Source of the DNA: Streptomyces prunicolor NBRC 13075 | Lineage (GTDB): Bacteria > Actinomycetota > Actinomycetes > Streptomycetales > Streptomycetaceae | Direction of reading: 5' to 3' | Assembly: GCF_000367365.1 (NCBI RefSeq) | Contig: NZ_BARF01000027.1 | Span: 19,398 to 83,397 of the forward strand | Length of the DNA stretch: 64,000 bases | In this document: in pieces, positions 51,496-60,666 of the stretch | How the letters are laid out: each line of letters starts with the position of its first letter | Position numbering within the stretch: the stretch's first letter is position 1 | Position numbers and translations under genes: made by a program | Notes under the pieces: generated by a model | The model's input: only the letters and a program-made list of their open reading frames with translations | Databases searched by the model: none | Told to the model about the DNA's origin: nothing

Positions 51496-51601
51496 GCGAC
51501 CGGAGCCCCCACCCCGACCCCGTCTCCACACCTGCCCCGCGCAACCCCCTCCCCTCCGCGCGGTACCTTCATCGCGACGTCGATGAGGAGAGTGAACGTA
51601 C

Positions 51602-54600
51602 GTGAGTAAGTTCGTGCGGCCCGCTGCCGAGGGTGCCGATCCGTTCGGTACCGCCCGTCTGCGGCGTGGGGTGCTCGACGCCTGGGCGACCAGCCCGGCG
51701 CGGTTCCGGGAGGACGCCAACGCCGAGGAGGACCTCGTCCTCGGCGGATACCGGGACCGCCTCGTCGTGGAGCTCGCCCAGAACGCCGCCGACGCCGCCG
51801 CCCGCGCCGGCGTACCCGGCCGCCTGCGCCTCACCCTCCGCGACGGCGTCCTGTGCGCCGCCAACACCGGCGCCCCCCTCGACGCCACCGGCGTCGAATC
51901 CCTCTCCACCCTCCGCGCCTCCGCGAAGCGCGACGCGGGCGACAGCGCGGTCGGCCGTTTCGGCGTCGGCTTCGCCGCGGTCGTCGCCGTGACCGACGAA
52001 CCCGCGGTCGTCGGCAGACACGGCGGCGTCCGCTGGTCCCTCCCCGAGGCCCGCACCCTCGCCGACGAAACCGCCCGCCACAGCCCCGGCCTCGGCACCG
52101 AGATCCGCCGCCGCGACGGCCACATCCCGCTGCTCCGCCTCCCGTTCGCCGCCGAGGGCACCGCCCCCGACCCCTACGACACGGTCGTCATCCTCCCGCT
52201 GCGCGACACCGCGGCCGAGGACCTCGCCGAGCGCCTCCTCAACGCCGTCGACGACGCGCTGCTGCTCGCCCTCCCCGGCCTGGCCGAGGTCGTGATCGAG
52301 GTCGGCGACGACGCCCCCCGCACCCTCAGCCGCCGCACCGACGGCGCCGACACGGTCGTAGCGGACACCCGCGACGGAACCACCCGCTGGCGCACGGCCG
52401 CCGCGCACGGCACGCTCGACAAGGAACTGCTGGCCGACCGTCCCGTAGAGGAACGGTCGCGCCCGTACTGGTCCGTCACCTGGGCCGTCCCCGTCGACAC
52501 GGACGGCACCCCCGCCCGCCCCCGCACCAGCCCCGTCGTCCACGCGCCCACCCCCAGCGACGAACCCCTGGGCGTGCCCGCCCTGTTGATCGCCTCCCTC
52601 CCCCTCGACACCACCCGCCGCCACGCCGCCCCCGGCCCGCTGACCGACTTCGTCGTGGAGCGCGCGGCGGAGGCATACGTCGAACTCCTCGCCGCCTGGC
52701 GCCCGGTGACCACCGGCATCATCGACCTCGTCCCCGGCCCCCTGGGCAAGGGCGAGTTGGACGGCACCCTGCGCCAGGCGATCCTGCAGCGCCTCCCGCG
52801 CACCCCCTTCCTCCCGCCCGCGATCGCACCCCCCACTGACGACAACGAACTCCGCGCCGACGACTCGGAGTTGCCCGAGTCGCTACGGCCCCGGGACGCC
52901 GAGGTCGTCGAGGGCGCGGGCGTCGACACCGTGCAGGTCCTCGCCGAGGTCCTGCCCACGCTCCTCCCCGCAGGCCTCGAACGCCGCGTGGAACTAAGGA
53001 CGTTGGGCGTAGCCCGAGTCCCCCTCACCGACGCGGTCGACCGCCTGGCCGGCTTGGAGAAGGACCCCGCCTGGTGGCGCCGCCTCTACGACAGCCTCGC
53101 GGGCGTGGACCCGGACCGCCTCACCGGCCTCCCCGTCCCGCTCGCCGACGGCAGGACGACGATCGGGCCCCGCCAAGTCCTCCTCCCCACCCCCGACTCC
53201 GCCCAGGTCGAACCCGAAGTCCTCGCCCGACTGGGCCTCAAGGTCGCCCACCCGGACGCGGCGCACCCCCTCCTGGAGAAGCTCGGCGCGCTGCCCGCGA
53301 CGCCCCGCGCGGTCCTCACGACGCCCCAGGTACGAGCCGCCGTAGCAGCCTCCCTGGACGACGAGGGCGGCGCCGTATGGGACGAACCCGCCCCGGACGC
53401 CGAGGAGTTGGCGGACACGGTGCTGGCCCTCGTGCGGGACGCGGACCTCGAACCCGGTGACGAACCCTGGCTCGGCGCTCTCGCCCTGCCCGACGAGGAG
53501 GGCGAACTCGCGCCCGCCGGTGAGCTGGTCCTGCCCGGCAGCCCGTTCGCCCAGGTGATGCGCGAGGACGAACTGGCCTTCGTGGACGCCGACTTGGCAG
53601 ACCGCTGGGGCGAACAACCCCTGGCAGCCTGCGGAGTCCTCGCCACCTTCGCCCTCGTCCGCGCCACCGACGTAGTCCTGGACCCGGACGAACTGGAGCC
53701 CCGGGACAGCGACTTCGCGGAACCGGACGACCCCGGCCTCCTGGACTCCGTGGACGTCTGGTCGGAAGACGTCCTGGACCGCTTCCCCGACACCCCCGTA
53801 CCCCCCGTGGCCACGGAACTGGTAGCGGTCCGCGACCTGGACCTGGTGGACGACGACCGCTGGCCCCAAGCCCTGGCCCTCCTCGCCCAGCCCCCACTCC
53901 GCGACGCGATCACCCAACAGGTCCGCATCCTCCTCCCCGACGGCACCCACGAGGTCGTACGGCCGTACACGGCATGGTGGTTGCGAGGCCACCCGGTACT
54001 GGACGGCCGCCGCCCGGCAGGCCTCCTGGCCGCCGGCGGAGACCCCCTCCTGCGCGGCCTCTACGACGAGGCGGACGCGACCGGCTTCGACGACGAACAG
54101 GTACTGCGCGCCCTCGGCGTCCGCACCTCCGTCGCCGCCCTCCTCGACGAGCCCGGCGGCGCCGCCGAACTCCTCGACCGCCTCGCCGACCCGGACCGCG
54201 AGGTCACCGGCACCCAACTGCACGCCCTGTACAGCGCGTTGGCCGACCTCGACCCGGACCAGGTGACCCTCCCCGACGACCTGCGCGCCGTGGTCGACGG
54301 CGAGGTGACGGTCGTGGACGCGGCGGACGCGGTGGTCGTCGACTCACCCGACCTGCTCCCCTTCACCTCCGGCACCCCACTCCTCCCCGTACGCCCGTCC
54401 GGGGCAGCGGAGTTGGCGGAACTCTTCCAGGTCCGCCGCCTGAGCGAGTCGGTGACGGGGTCGGTGGACTCGGAGGGCACCGAACACGACGTGCCGGATT
54501 CCGTCTGCGTCCTCCTCGGCCCCCTCGCCCCCGCGACCTACGTCGAACACGAGGAACTCGTCGTGGACGGCGTGGAGATCGACTGGCGCCGGACACGGGA

Positions 54601-54748
54601 CGGAGTGCTGCACGCGTCGACGCTGGAGGGCGTCGCCGCCGGACTCGCCTGGGCGGCCGGGCAGTGGCCACGCCGTTTCGAGGTCGCGGCACTGCTGGAG
54701 GACCCGTCGCGGACGGAGGAGTTGGCGCGGGACCGCTGGTTCGACTAG
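51602..54748 (+). CDS. large sacsin-type Hsp90-like ATPase
   Basis: A 1048-residue protein with a GHKL ATPase domain at the N-terminus. The N-box is ELAQNAADAA (57-66, with N61), CAANTGAPL (85-93) stands for the D-x-G-x-G loop, and GRFGVGF (118-124) forms the ATP lid. This set and the length match the sacsin N-terminal/Hsp90-like group. The remaining 800 residues are Asp/Glu-rich and not recognised; LALPDEEGELAPAGELVLPGSPF is typical. Likely a chaperone-like ATPase in the cytoplasm. GAGGAGAG precedes GTG 51602. I do not know its client. Confidence 0.85.
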   Translation: MSKFVRPAAEGADPFGTARLRRGVLDAWATSPARFREDANAEEDLVLGGYRDRLVVELAQNAADAAARAGVPGRLRLTLRDGVLCAANTGAPLDATGVESLSTLRASAKRDAGDSAVGRFGVGFAAVVAVTDEPAVVGRHGGVRWSLPEARTLADETARHSPGLGTEIRRRDGHIPLLRLPFAAEGTAPDPYDTVVILPLRDTAAEDLAERLLNAVDDALLLALPGLAEVVIEVGDDAPRTLSRRTDGADTVVADTRDGTTRWRTAAAHGTLDKELLADRPVEERSRPYWSVTWAVPVDTDGTPARPRTSPVVHAPTPSDEPLGVPALLIASLPLDTTRRHAAPGPLTDFVVERAAEAYVELLAAWRPVTTGIIDLVPGPLGKGELDGTLRQAILQRLPRTPFLPPAIAPPTDDNELRADDSELPESLRPRDAEVVEGAGVDTVQVLAEVLPTLLPAGLERRVELRTLGVARVPLTDAVDRLAGLEKDPAWWRRLYDSLAGVDPDRLTGLPVPLADGRTTIGPRQVLLPTPDSAQVEPEVLARLGLKVAHPDAAHPLLEKLGALPATPRAVLTTPQVRAAVAASLDDEGGAVWDEPAPDAEELADTVLALVRDADLEPGDEPWLGALALPDEEGELAPAGELVLPGSPFAQVMREDELAFVDADLADRWGEQPLAACGVLATFALVRATDVVLDPDELEPRDSDFAEPDDPGLLDSVDVWSEDVLDRFPDTPVPPVATELVAVRDLDLVDDDRWPQALALLAQPPLRDAITQQVRILLPDGTHEVVRPYTAWWLRGHPVLDGRRPAGLLAAGGDPLLRGLYDEADATGFDDEQVLRALGVRTSVAALLDEPGGAAELLDRLADPDREVTGTQLHALYSALADLDPDQVTLPDDLRAVVDGEVTVVDAADAVVVDSPDLLPFTSGTPLLPVRPSGAAELAELFQVRRLSESVTGSVDSEGTEHDVPDSVCVLLGPLAPATYVEHEELVVDGVEIDWRRTRDGVLHASTLEGVAAGLAWAAGQWPRRFEVAALLEDPSRTEELARDRWFD

Positions 54749-55005
54749 CGCGCGGGAGCGACACGAAGGTCACCAAGGACGACGTCACGACCTCACCGCG
54801 CGCCGCCCCGCCATCACCTGTACCTGCACCAACAGTTCGCAATCCCTGCGCAAAGAACTGATTTCGCGTACAACCTGCCCCACCCGTCGCGAATCACATC
54901 ACGTGAGCCAACAGGCTCCGCCATCACTTGGGCCCCAGGCGCCGACGACGAGCCGTTCGGAACGACCAGCGCGCCGGGGCCCCCTTTCCCACTTGGGGAA
55001 CACGC

Positions 55006-55806
55006 ATGCGCATACGCGCCACCGTGGCCGCCGTCTCCGGCGCCCTGGTCCTCTCCGCCTTCGCCGTACCGGCCGCGCAGGCCGTCGGCAACACGGCCGC
55101 CGCCACGCTCAACGTCACCTTCTCCAAGGTGAAGGTCAACAGCGGCAAGGCCGTCGTCGTCGGTGCCACCGCGAAGGTCGCAGTCCCGGTCACCTACACC
55201 GTGACGCACGCCGCGAGCCTCGATGTCAGCGCCGACAACTTCGCCAGCGGCCCGCTCATCTACCGCGGCACCGATGCCGCCAGCACCACCACGAAGATCA
55301 TCAGCGACGACCCGGGCACCTGCACCGCCGCCTCGACGACCGTCCTGAACTGCAAGGCCACCATCTACATCCGCCCGACCAGCGACCTGCTGAACACCGA
55401 CGCCGCCACCTGGAAGGCGGGCGGCCTCGCCATCACCGCCGACGGCACCAAGAAGACCCAGGGCGACCTGGGCAACGTCCCGGTCCGGCGCCTGTCCAAG
55501 CTGACGGCCGACGCCACCCCGGAGCCCGTCAAGAAGGGCAAGACCATCACGGTCACCGGCAAGCTGAGCCGCGCCAACTGGGAGACCAACAAGTACGCGG
55601 GCTACTCGACCCAGCCGGTGAAGCTCCAGTTCCGCAAGAAGGGCGCCAGCACCTACACCACGGTCAAGACCATCAAGACCAGCTCCACAGGCACCCTGAA
55701 GACCACGGTCAAGGCGACGGTGGACGGTTACTTCCGCTTCAGCTTCGCGGGCACGTCGACGACTCCGGCGGTCAACGCCACGGGCGACTACGTCGACGTC
55801 AAGTAG
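55006..55806 (+). CDS. secreted beta-rich protein of unknown function
   Basis: A 266-residue exported protein. The signal peptide (about 1-26, MRIRATVAAVSGALVLSAFA with AQA cleavage) is followed by two beta-rich domains: residues about 30-160 and about 170-266, the latter (KKGKTITVTGKLSR, LQFRKKGASTYTTVKTIKT) resembling Ig-like surface domains of Streptomyces proteins. A cysteine pair (C107, C116 region) may form a disulfide. GGGGAA lies upstream of ATG 55006. Followed by a strong terminator. No enzyme motif seen. Confidence 0.8.
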   Translation: MRIRATVAAVSGALVLSAFAVPAAQAVGNTAAATLNVTFSKVKVNSGKAVVVGATAKVAVPVTYTVTHAASLDVSADNFASGPLIYRGTDAASTTTKIISDDPGTCTAASTTVLNCKATIYIRPTSDLLNTDAATWKAGGLAITADGTKKTQGDLGNVPVRRLSKLTADATPEPVKKGKTITVTGKLSRANWETNKYAGYSTQPVKLQFRKKGASTYTTVKTIKTSSTGTLKTTVKATVDGYFRFSFAGTSTTPAVNATGDYVDVK

Positions 55807-55817
55807 CAGTACCTAAG

Positions 55818-55858
55818 AGCAGCTGCCGCGCCCCGAAGACAGGGTCGCGGCAGCTGCT
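55818..55858 (+). terminator. strong terminator after the secreted-protein gene
   Basis: AGCAGCTGCCGCG (55818-55830) pairs with 55846-55858, a 13-bp stem, followed directly by a TTTTA run, close to a classical intrinsic terminator. Confidence 0.9.
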
Positions 55859-55860
55859 TT

Positions 55861-55918
55861 TAAGGGGCGCGGGGCTGTGTCGATTTGCGGCTCCGCCTCG
55901 TGGGCGCGACCAGCCCCC
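55861..55918 (-). repeat. dispersed intergenic repeat, subtype A
   Basis: Inverted copy of the element at 577-635, differing at a handful of bases, directly after the terminator. Confidence 0.85.
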
Positions 55919-55957
55919 ACCGTCCCGCACCCGACGAACTACGCACCCACCGCCCAC

Positions 55958-58354
55958 TCAAGCCGCCCCCCGCCGATCAACCAGCCTCCACACCAGCTCC
56001 AGCACAACCCCCGCCACCCCCGCAATCGCCACCGCAACCCACGGCATGGTCACCCCCACCAACTTCAGCGCAAAGAAGTGCTGAAGCCACGGCACGACCA
56101 GCACCACCACGAACGCCGCCCCCATGGACGCCACCAGCGCCACCCGCCACCACGTGTACGGCCGCGCAATGATCGCCAGCACCCACATCGAGATCAGGAA
56201 CAACGTCAGGGTCGCCGCGCTCGTCTCCGCCGCCAACGACCCCTTCCCCGTGTAGTGGTGACGGGCGATCAGATACGTCACGAAGGTCGCCGCCCCGGCA
56301 ATCACCCCACCCGGGATCGAGTACCGCATCACCCGCCGCACGAAGTGCGGTTTCGCCCGCTCCGTGTTGGGCGCCAGCGCAAGAAAGAACGCCGGAATCC
56401 CGATCGTCAACGTCGACAACAACGTCAAGTGCCGCGGCAGGAACGGATATTCAACCCGCCAGCACACCACCAGCACAGCCAACAACACCGAGTACACCGT
56501 CTTCACCAGGAACAGCGTCGCCACCCGAGTGATGTTCCCGATGACCCGCCGCCCCTCCGCGACCACCGAAGGCAACGTAGCGAAGCTGTTGTTGAGCAAC
56601 ACGATCTGCGCGACAGCCCGGGTCGCCTCGGACCCCGACCCCATCGACACCCCGATGTCGGCATCCTTCAGGGCGAGTACGTCGTTCACCCCGTCCCCGG
56701 TCATCGCGACCGTGTGCCCGCGGGACTGCAACGCCCCCACCATGTCCCGCTTCTGCTGCGGAGTGACCCGCCCGAACACCGTCCCCTCGTCAAGGGACTT
56801 GGCCATCTCCTCCTGATCCGAGGGGAGTTGACGGGCGTCCACGACCTGCCCGGTGAGCCCGAGCTTCCCCGCCACCGCCCCGACAGACACCGCGTTGTCC
56901 CCGGAAATGACCTTCGCGTGCACATCCTGCTCGGCGAAATAGGCCAACGTCTCCGCCGCGTCGGGCCGCAACCGCTGCTCCAACACCACCAGCGCCGTCG
57001 CCGAGGCCCCCCGCGCGACCCCGGGATCATCCAGCTCACCCGAGACCCGCGCCAGCAACAGCACCCGTAGCCCCTGCTCGTTGAGCCGCCCGGTCTCCGC
57101 CTGCGCCGGATCATCCGCATCCAGCAGCACATCAGGGGCGCCGAGCAACCACGTACTCGACTCCCCGTCACCCTCGCTGAACGACGCCCCGCTGTACTTG
57201 CGCGCCGACGAGAACGGCAGCGACTCCACGCACCGCCACTCCCCGCTGTCCGGATAGGCGTTGATGATCGCCTGAAGCGACGCGTTCGGCCGCGGGTCCG
57301 ACTCGCCCAACGCACCCAGGACTTTGCGTACGTACGTTTCGTCGGCCCCGCCGAGCGGGCGCAACTCGGTGACGTCCATCCCGCCCTCGGTCAGCGTGCC
57401 CGTCTTGTCGAGGCAGACCGTGTCGACGCGGGCGAGCCCCTCGATGGCCGGAAGTTCCTGGACGAGGCACTGTTTCCGGCCAAGCCGGATGACACCGATC
57501 GCGAAGGCCACCGAGGTGAGCAACACCAACCCCTCGGGGACCATCGGGACGATCCCGCCCACCGTCCGCGCGATCGAGTCCTTGAACCCGTGCTGTTTGA
57601 CGACCAGTTGGCTGATGACCAGGCCGATCGCGGTCGGGATCATCATCCACGTCACGTACTTGAGGATCGTCGAGATACCGGTCCGCAGCTCGGAGTGGAC
57701 GAGCGTGAACCGCGAGGCCTCCTCGGCGAGTTGGGCCGCGTACGCCTCGCGCCCCACCTTCGTCGCCTCGAACGCGCCACCGCCGGCCACGACGAAACTC
57801 CCGGACATGACGGCATCCCCCGGCCGCTTGACCACCGGATCCGCCTCACCGGTGAGCAGCGACTCGTCGATCTCCAGACCGTCGGCCTCGACGCACTCCC
57901 CGTCGACCACGACCTTGTCACCGGGCCCGATCTCGATGAGATCACCCAGCACGATCTCGGAGGTGCTCACCTCCACCGCGGCCCCGTCACGCCGTACCGT
58001 CGGCTTCGCCTCGCCGATCACCGCGAGGGAGTCGAGGGTCTTCTTCGCCCGCCACTCCTGGAAGACCCCGATCCCGGTGTTGGCGATGATCACGTACCCG
58101 AACAGGCTGTCCTGGACCGGCGCCACGAACAGCATGATCAGCCACAGCACGCCGATGATCGCGTTGAACCGGGTGAAGACGTTGGCGCGCACGATCTCGC
58201 CGAGCGAACGGCTGCTGCGCACCGGGACGTCGTTGACCTCCCCGCGCGCCACCCGCTCGGCGACCTCGGCGGTGCTGAGTCCATGGGCCCGCCGCGCCGG
58301 GATGGGCACGGGGTGCACAGGGTCGAGTTCGGCGCCCGCGTCGGTGTGCGTCAT
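55958..58354 (-). CDS. cation-transporting P-type ATPase, CtpE-like
   Basis: A 798-residue P-type ATPase. The phosphorylation site is LDKTGTLTEGG (about 316-326), the actuator TGES-equivalent is LLTGEADPV (about 166-174), and the hinge motif is TGDGVNDVLALKDAD (about 512-526). The fourth helix has VPEGLVLL (about 272-279) rather than the CPC of copper or zinc pumps, as in actinobacterial CtpE, which I recall as a calcium pump of about 797 residues. Eight or ten helices are visible. A TACCGT box seven bases before ATG 58354 suggests a leaderless mRNA. Calcium is the likely ion but is inferred. Confidence 0.9.
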   Translation of the reverse strand: MTHTDAGAELDPVHPVPIPARRAHGLSTAEVAERVARGEVNDVPVRSSRSLGEIVRANVFTRFNAIIGVLWLIMLFVAPVQDSLFGYVIIANTGIGVFQEWRAKKTLDSLAVIGEAKPTVRRDGAAVEVSTSEIVLGDLIEIGPGDKVVVDGECVEADGLEIDESLLTGEADPVVKRPGDAVMSGSFVVAGGGAFEATKVGREAYAAQLAEEASRFTLVHSELRTGISTILKYVTWMMIPTAIGLVISQLVVKQHGFKDSIARTVGGIVPMVPEGLVLLTSVAFAIGVIRLGRKQCLVQELPAIEGLARVDTVCLDKTGTLTEGGMDVTELRPLGGADETYVRKVLGALGESDPRPNASLQAIINAYPDSGEWRCVESLPFSSARKYSGASFSEGDGESSTWLLGAPDVLLDADDPAQAETGRLNEQGLRVLLLARVSGELDDPGVARGASATALVVLEQRLRPDAAETLAYFAEQDVHAKVISGDNAVSVGAVAGKLGLTGQVVDARQLPSDQEEMAKSLDEGTVFGRVTPQQKRDMVGALQSRGHTVAMTGDGVNDVLALKDADIGVSMGSGSEATRAVAQIVLLNNSFATLPSVVAEGRRVIGNITRVATLFLVKTVYSVLLAVLVVCWRVEYPFLPRHLTLLSTLTIGIPAFFLALAPNTERAKPHFVRRVMRYSIPGGVIAGAATFVTYLIARHHYTGKGSLAAETSAATLTLFLISMWVLAIIARPYTWWRVALVASMGAAFVVVLVVPWLQHFFALKLVGVTMPWVAVAIAGVAGVVLELVWRLVDRRGAA

Positions 58355-58361
58355 GCATTCG

Positions 58362-58367
58362 ACGGTA
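58362..58367 (-). promoter_or_regulatory. -10 box TACCGT of the P-type ATPase gene
   Basis: Minus strand, 7 nt before ATG 58354; no ribosome site between. Confidence 0.55.
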
Positions 58368-58461
58368 CGTGCGGATTTACGGCTTCACCCGCCGAGTGCC
58401 CGGAAGATCCGACCAGGGGAGGACAGCGGGCGGTGCGGGGTGATGCCAGGGGTGTAGGGGA

Positions 58462-58509
58462 AGCTCCTTACTCCGCAGCAGGAGGAGCTCCTCACTCCGC
58501 AGCAGGGGA
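58462..58509. repeat. 24-bp tandem duplication over a stop codon
   Basis: Copies at 58462-58485 and 58486-58509, three mismatches, starting AGCTCCT. Copy two holds the stop of the DUF2530 gene; 24 bp is a multiple of three, so copy one carries a second stop in the same frame. Confidence 0.9.
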
Positions 58510-58782
58510 GGGGGTCTCCGTGGCCGAAGCAGCCGCCTCGGCCGCCAGCCGCTTGAGCGCCGCGTCGCGCCCCCGGACGTACCAGATGCCGATCAGCCCG
58601 AGGCCGGCCCCGGCCAGGCAGGTCCACAGCCACCACAGGTGGCCGTGGTCGTCGTACCAGCCGTAGAAGGGGAGCTGTACCAGGAAGAGGACGAACCAGA
58701 GGATCGTGAGGCCGATGATCGTCGGGACGATCGGGCCCTCAAGGGGCTCCGGTGCCTCGTGTGTCGGTGTCCACTTCGCCAT
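58492..58782 (-). CDS. DUF2530 membrane protein
   Basis: A 96-residue protein with two hydrophobic helices (about 18-40 and 48-66) separated by the short DDHGHLWWLW loop, the DUF2530 pattern of actinobacteria; the C-terminus is a charged, Ala-rich tail. TAAGCT six bases before ATG 58782 points to a leaderless mRNA. It is divergent from the purine permease gene, 134 bp away. Function unknown. Confidence 0.9.
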   Translation of the reverse strand: MAKWTPTHEAPEPLEGPIVPTIIGLTILWFVLFLVQLPFYGWYDDHGHLWWLWTCLAGAGLGLIGIWYVRGRDAALKRLAAEAAASATETPSPAAE

Positions 58783-58788
58783 GACCCC

Positions 58789-58794
58789 AGCTTA
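58789..58794 (-). promoter_or_regulatory. -10 box TAAGCT of the DUF2530 gene
   Basis: Minus strand, 6 nt before ATG 58782. Confidence 0.5.
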
Positions 58795-58817
58795 CGAGGC
58801 GACCGCAACACAAAGAG

Positions 58818-58843
58818 ATCTCCGTGTGTCTACGCGCGGAGAT
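58818..58843 (+). promoter_or_regulatory. hairpin or operator upstream of the purine permease
   Basis: ATCTCCGTG (58818-58826) can pair with CGCGGAGAT (58835-58843), one G-U pair. A GAAAC/GTTTC pair follows at 58873-58883. Either could be an operator; no purine riboswitch consensus is visible. Confidence 0.35.
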
Positions 58844-58915
58844 AGCGCCTGACGTCTTCATATGTTCATACTGAAACGGTTTCCGTCTGTCCACTTCTGC
58901 TCGTAGGAACATCCA

Positions 58916-60310
58916 ATGCAGACCGCCCTCGACCGCTACTTCAAGATCTCCGAACGGGGCAGCAGCCTCCCCCGTGAGATCAGGGGCGGGTTCGCCACCT
59001 TCTTCGCGATGGCGTACATCATCGTGCTCAACCCGATCATCCTCGGCAGCGCGAAGGACATGTACGGGCACCACCTGGACAACGGCCAGCTGGTCACCGC
59101 GACGGCCGTGACGGCCGCGTTCACCACCCTCCTCATGGGTGTCATCGGCAACGTACCGATCGCGCTCGCCGCCGGACTCGGCGTGAACTCCGTCGTCGCC
59201 CTCCAGCTCGCGCCCCGCATGACGTGGCCGGACGCGATGGGCATGGTCGTGCTGGCCGGTCTGGTCGTGATGCTGCTGGTCGCCACCGGGCTGCGCGAGC
59301 GCGTGATGAACGCGGTGCCGTACGGACTGCGCAAGGCCATCTCGATCGGTATCGGCCTGTTCATCATGCTGATCGGGCTCGTGGACTCCGGGTTCATCTC
59401 CCGCATCCCGGACGCCGCCCAGACCACCGTCCCGCTCCAGCTCGGCGCCGACGGTCACCTCAACGGCTGGCCGGTGCTCATCTTCATCCTCGGCGTCCTG
59501 CTCACCCTCGGGCTGATCGTCCGCAAGGTGTCCGGCGCGATCCTGATCTCCATCGTCACGATGACCGTCCTCGCGGTGATCGTGAACGCGGTCGCGACGA
59601 TCCCCTCCTGGGGCCTGACCACCCCGAAGTGGCCCGGAAACCCGGTCGCCACCCCGGACTTCGGCCTGATCGGCAAGTTCAGCCTGTTCGGCGGCTTCGA
59701 CAAGGTCGGTGTGCTGACCGGCGTCCTCTTCGTCTTCACGGTCCTGCTGTCGTGCTTCTTCGACGCGATGGGCACGATCATGGGCATCAGTGACGAGGCC
59801 AGGCTGACCGACGGCGAGGGCAACATGCCCGGCATCAACAAGGTCCTCTTCGTCGACGGCATCGCGGTCGCGGCCGGCGGTGCCAGCTCGTCCTCCGCGA
59901 CCACCTGCTTCGTGGAGTCCACGGCGGGTGTCGGCGAGGGCGCCCGCACGGGCTTCGCGAACGTCGTCACGGGCGCGCTCTTCGCCGTAGCGCTGTTCCT
60001 CACGCCGATCGCCACGATGGTCCCGTCCCAGGCGGCCACCCCGGCCCTGCTCGCGGTGGGCTTCCTGATCCTGGCGGGCTCCGTCAAGGAGATCGACTGG
60101 GCCGACTACACGATCGCGATCCCGGCCTTCATCACGATGGTGATGATGCCGTTCACCTACTCGATCACCAACGGCATCGGCATGGGCTTCATCACCTTCG
60201 TGGTGCTACGGCTGGTGGCGGGCCGGGGCCGGGAGGTCCCGGTGCCGATGTACGTCGTGGCGGCCGTGTTCGGGTTCTACTACCTGATGCCGGCGCTGGG
60301 TCTGACGTGA
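58916..60310 (+). CDS. NCS2 family purine permease
   Basis: A 464-residue transporter with 12-14 helices, of the AzgA/PbuG group that imports adenine, guanine and hypoxanthine with protons. Family marks are EIRGGFATFFAMAYIIVLNP (about 20-39), GLGVNSVVALQLAP (about 87-100), FFDAMGTIMGISDEA (about 281-295) and ASSSSATTCFVESTAGVGEGARTG (about 322-345 as two adjoining motifs). The group is firm; the exact purine range is not. Divergent from the DUF2530 gene; ATG 58916. Confidence 0.94.
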   Translation: MQTALDRYFKISERGSSLPREIRGGFATFFAMAYIIVLNPIILGSAKDMYGHHLDNGQLVTATAVTAAFTTLLMGVIGNVPIALAAGLGVNSVVALQLAPRMTWPDAMGMVVLAGLVVMLLVATGLRERVMNAVPYGLRKAISIGIGLFIMLIGLVDSGFISRIPDAAQTTVPLQLGADGHLNGWPVLIFILGVLLTLGLIVRKVSGAILISIVTMTVLAVIVNAVATIPSWGLTTPKWPGNPVATPDFGLIGKFSLFGGFDKVGVLTGVLFVFTVLLSCFFDAMGTIMGISDEARLTDGEGNMPGINKVLFVDGIAVAAGGASSSSATTCFVESTAGVGEGARTGFANVVTGALFAVALFLTPIATMVPSQAATPALLAVGFLILAGSVKEIDWADYTIAIPAFITMVMMPFTYSITNGIGMGFITFVVLRLVAGRGREVPVPMYVVAAVFGFYYLMPALGLT

Positions 60311-60329
60311 CCCGCGTTCCTACGGGCCC

Positions 60330-60512
60330 TCACGTGACCCCGTAGAACTTCTCCGTCTCCTCGACCGCGGTCTGGAACCGCTCGTCGAAGTCGTCCCGAA
60401 TGAGCGTCTGGACCACATAGTCCTGGACGCTCATTCCCCTTTTCGAGGCATGGTGGCGGAGCCGTTCGAGCAGCTCCCCGTCTATCCGCAGGCTGAGCAC
60501 GCTGGTCCCCAT
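60330..60512 (-). CDS. ribbon-helix-helix (CopG-type) DNA-binding protein
   Basis: A 60-residue protein: a strand (SVLSLRIDGELLERL, about 4-18) followed by two helices with the family's (S/T)-V-x-D-Y turn, GMSVQDYVVQTLIRDD (about 26-41). RHH dimers bind operators as antitoxins or plasmid-type repressors; no toxin gene is next to it. ATG 60512 is taken, but an in-frame GTG 60569 upstream is possible. Its last codons sit opposite the permease end. Solo RHH, target unknown. Confidence 0.75.
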   Translation of the reverse strand: MGTSVLSLRIDGELLERLRHHASKRGMSVQDYVVQTLIRDDFDERFQTAVEETEKFYGVT

Positions 60513-60632
60513 GTAGACGAGGGTCCGGGGCGGTTCGCGGCGGCGCGTGACGTTCCGCGTCGGTATCACTCATATGGGTGACGGAAGGGTTCAGTGGCCA
60601 GGGTCACGGGCATCTCGGCGTGTCGCCATTGG

Positions 60633-60664
60633 TCTTTAGCGAGAGTAATGAGTTACGCTAAAGA
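60633..60664 (+). promoter_or_regulatory. operator and leaderless promoter of the marR-type gene
   Basis: TCTTTAGCG (60633-60641) and CGCTAAAGA (60656-60664) are perfect inverted arms 14 bp apart, with TAA-TGAG-TTA between. The -10 box TACGCT (60654-60659) overlaps the right arm and ends 7 nt before ATG 60667. A dimer bound here would block transcription, so autoregulation is likely. Confidence 0.7.
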
Positions 60665-60666
60665 AC

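Noticed and set aside
58818..58883. Purine riboswitch before the NCS2 permease
   Set aside because: Only short inverted repeats are present; none of the conserved three-way-junction sequence is seen.
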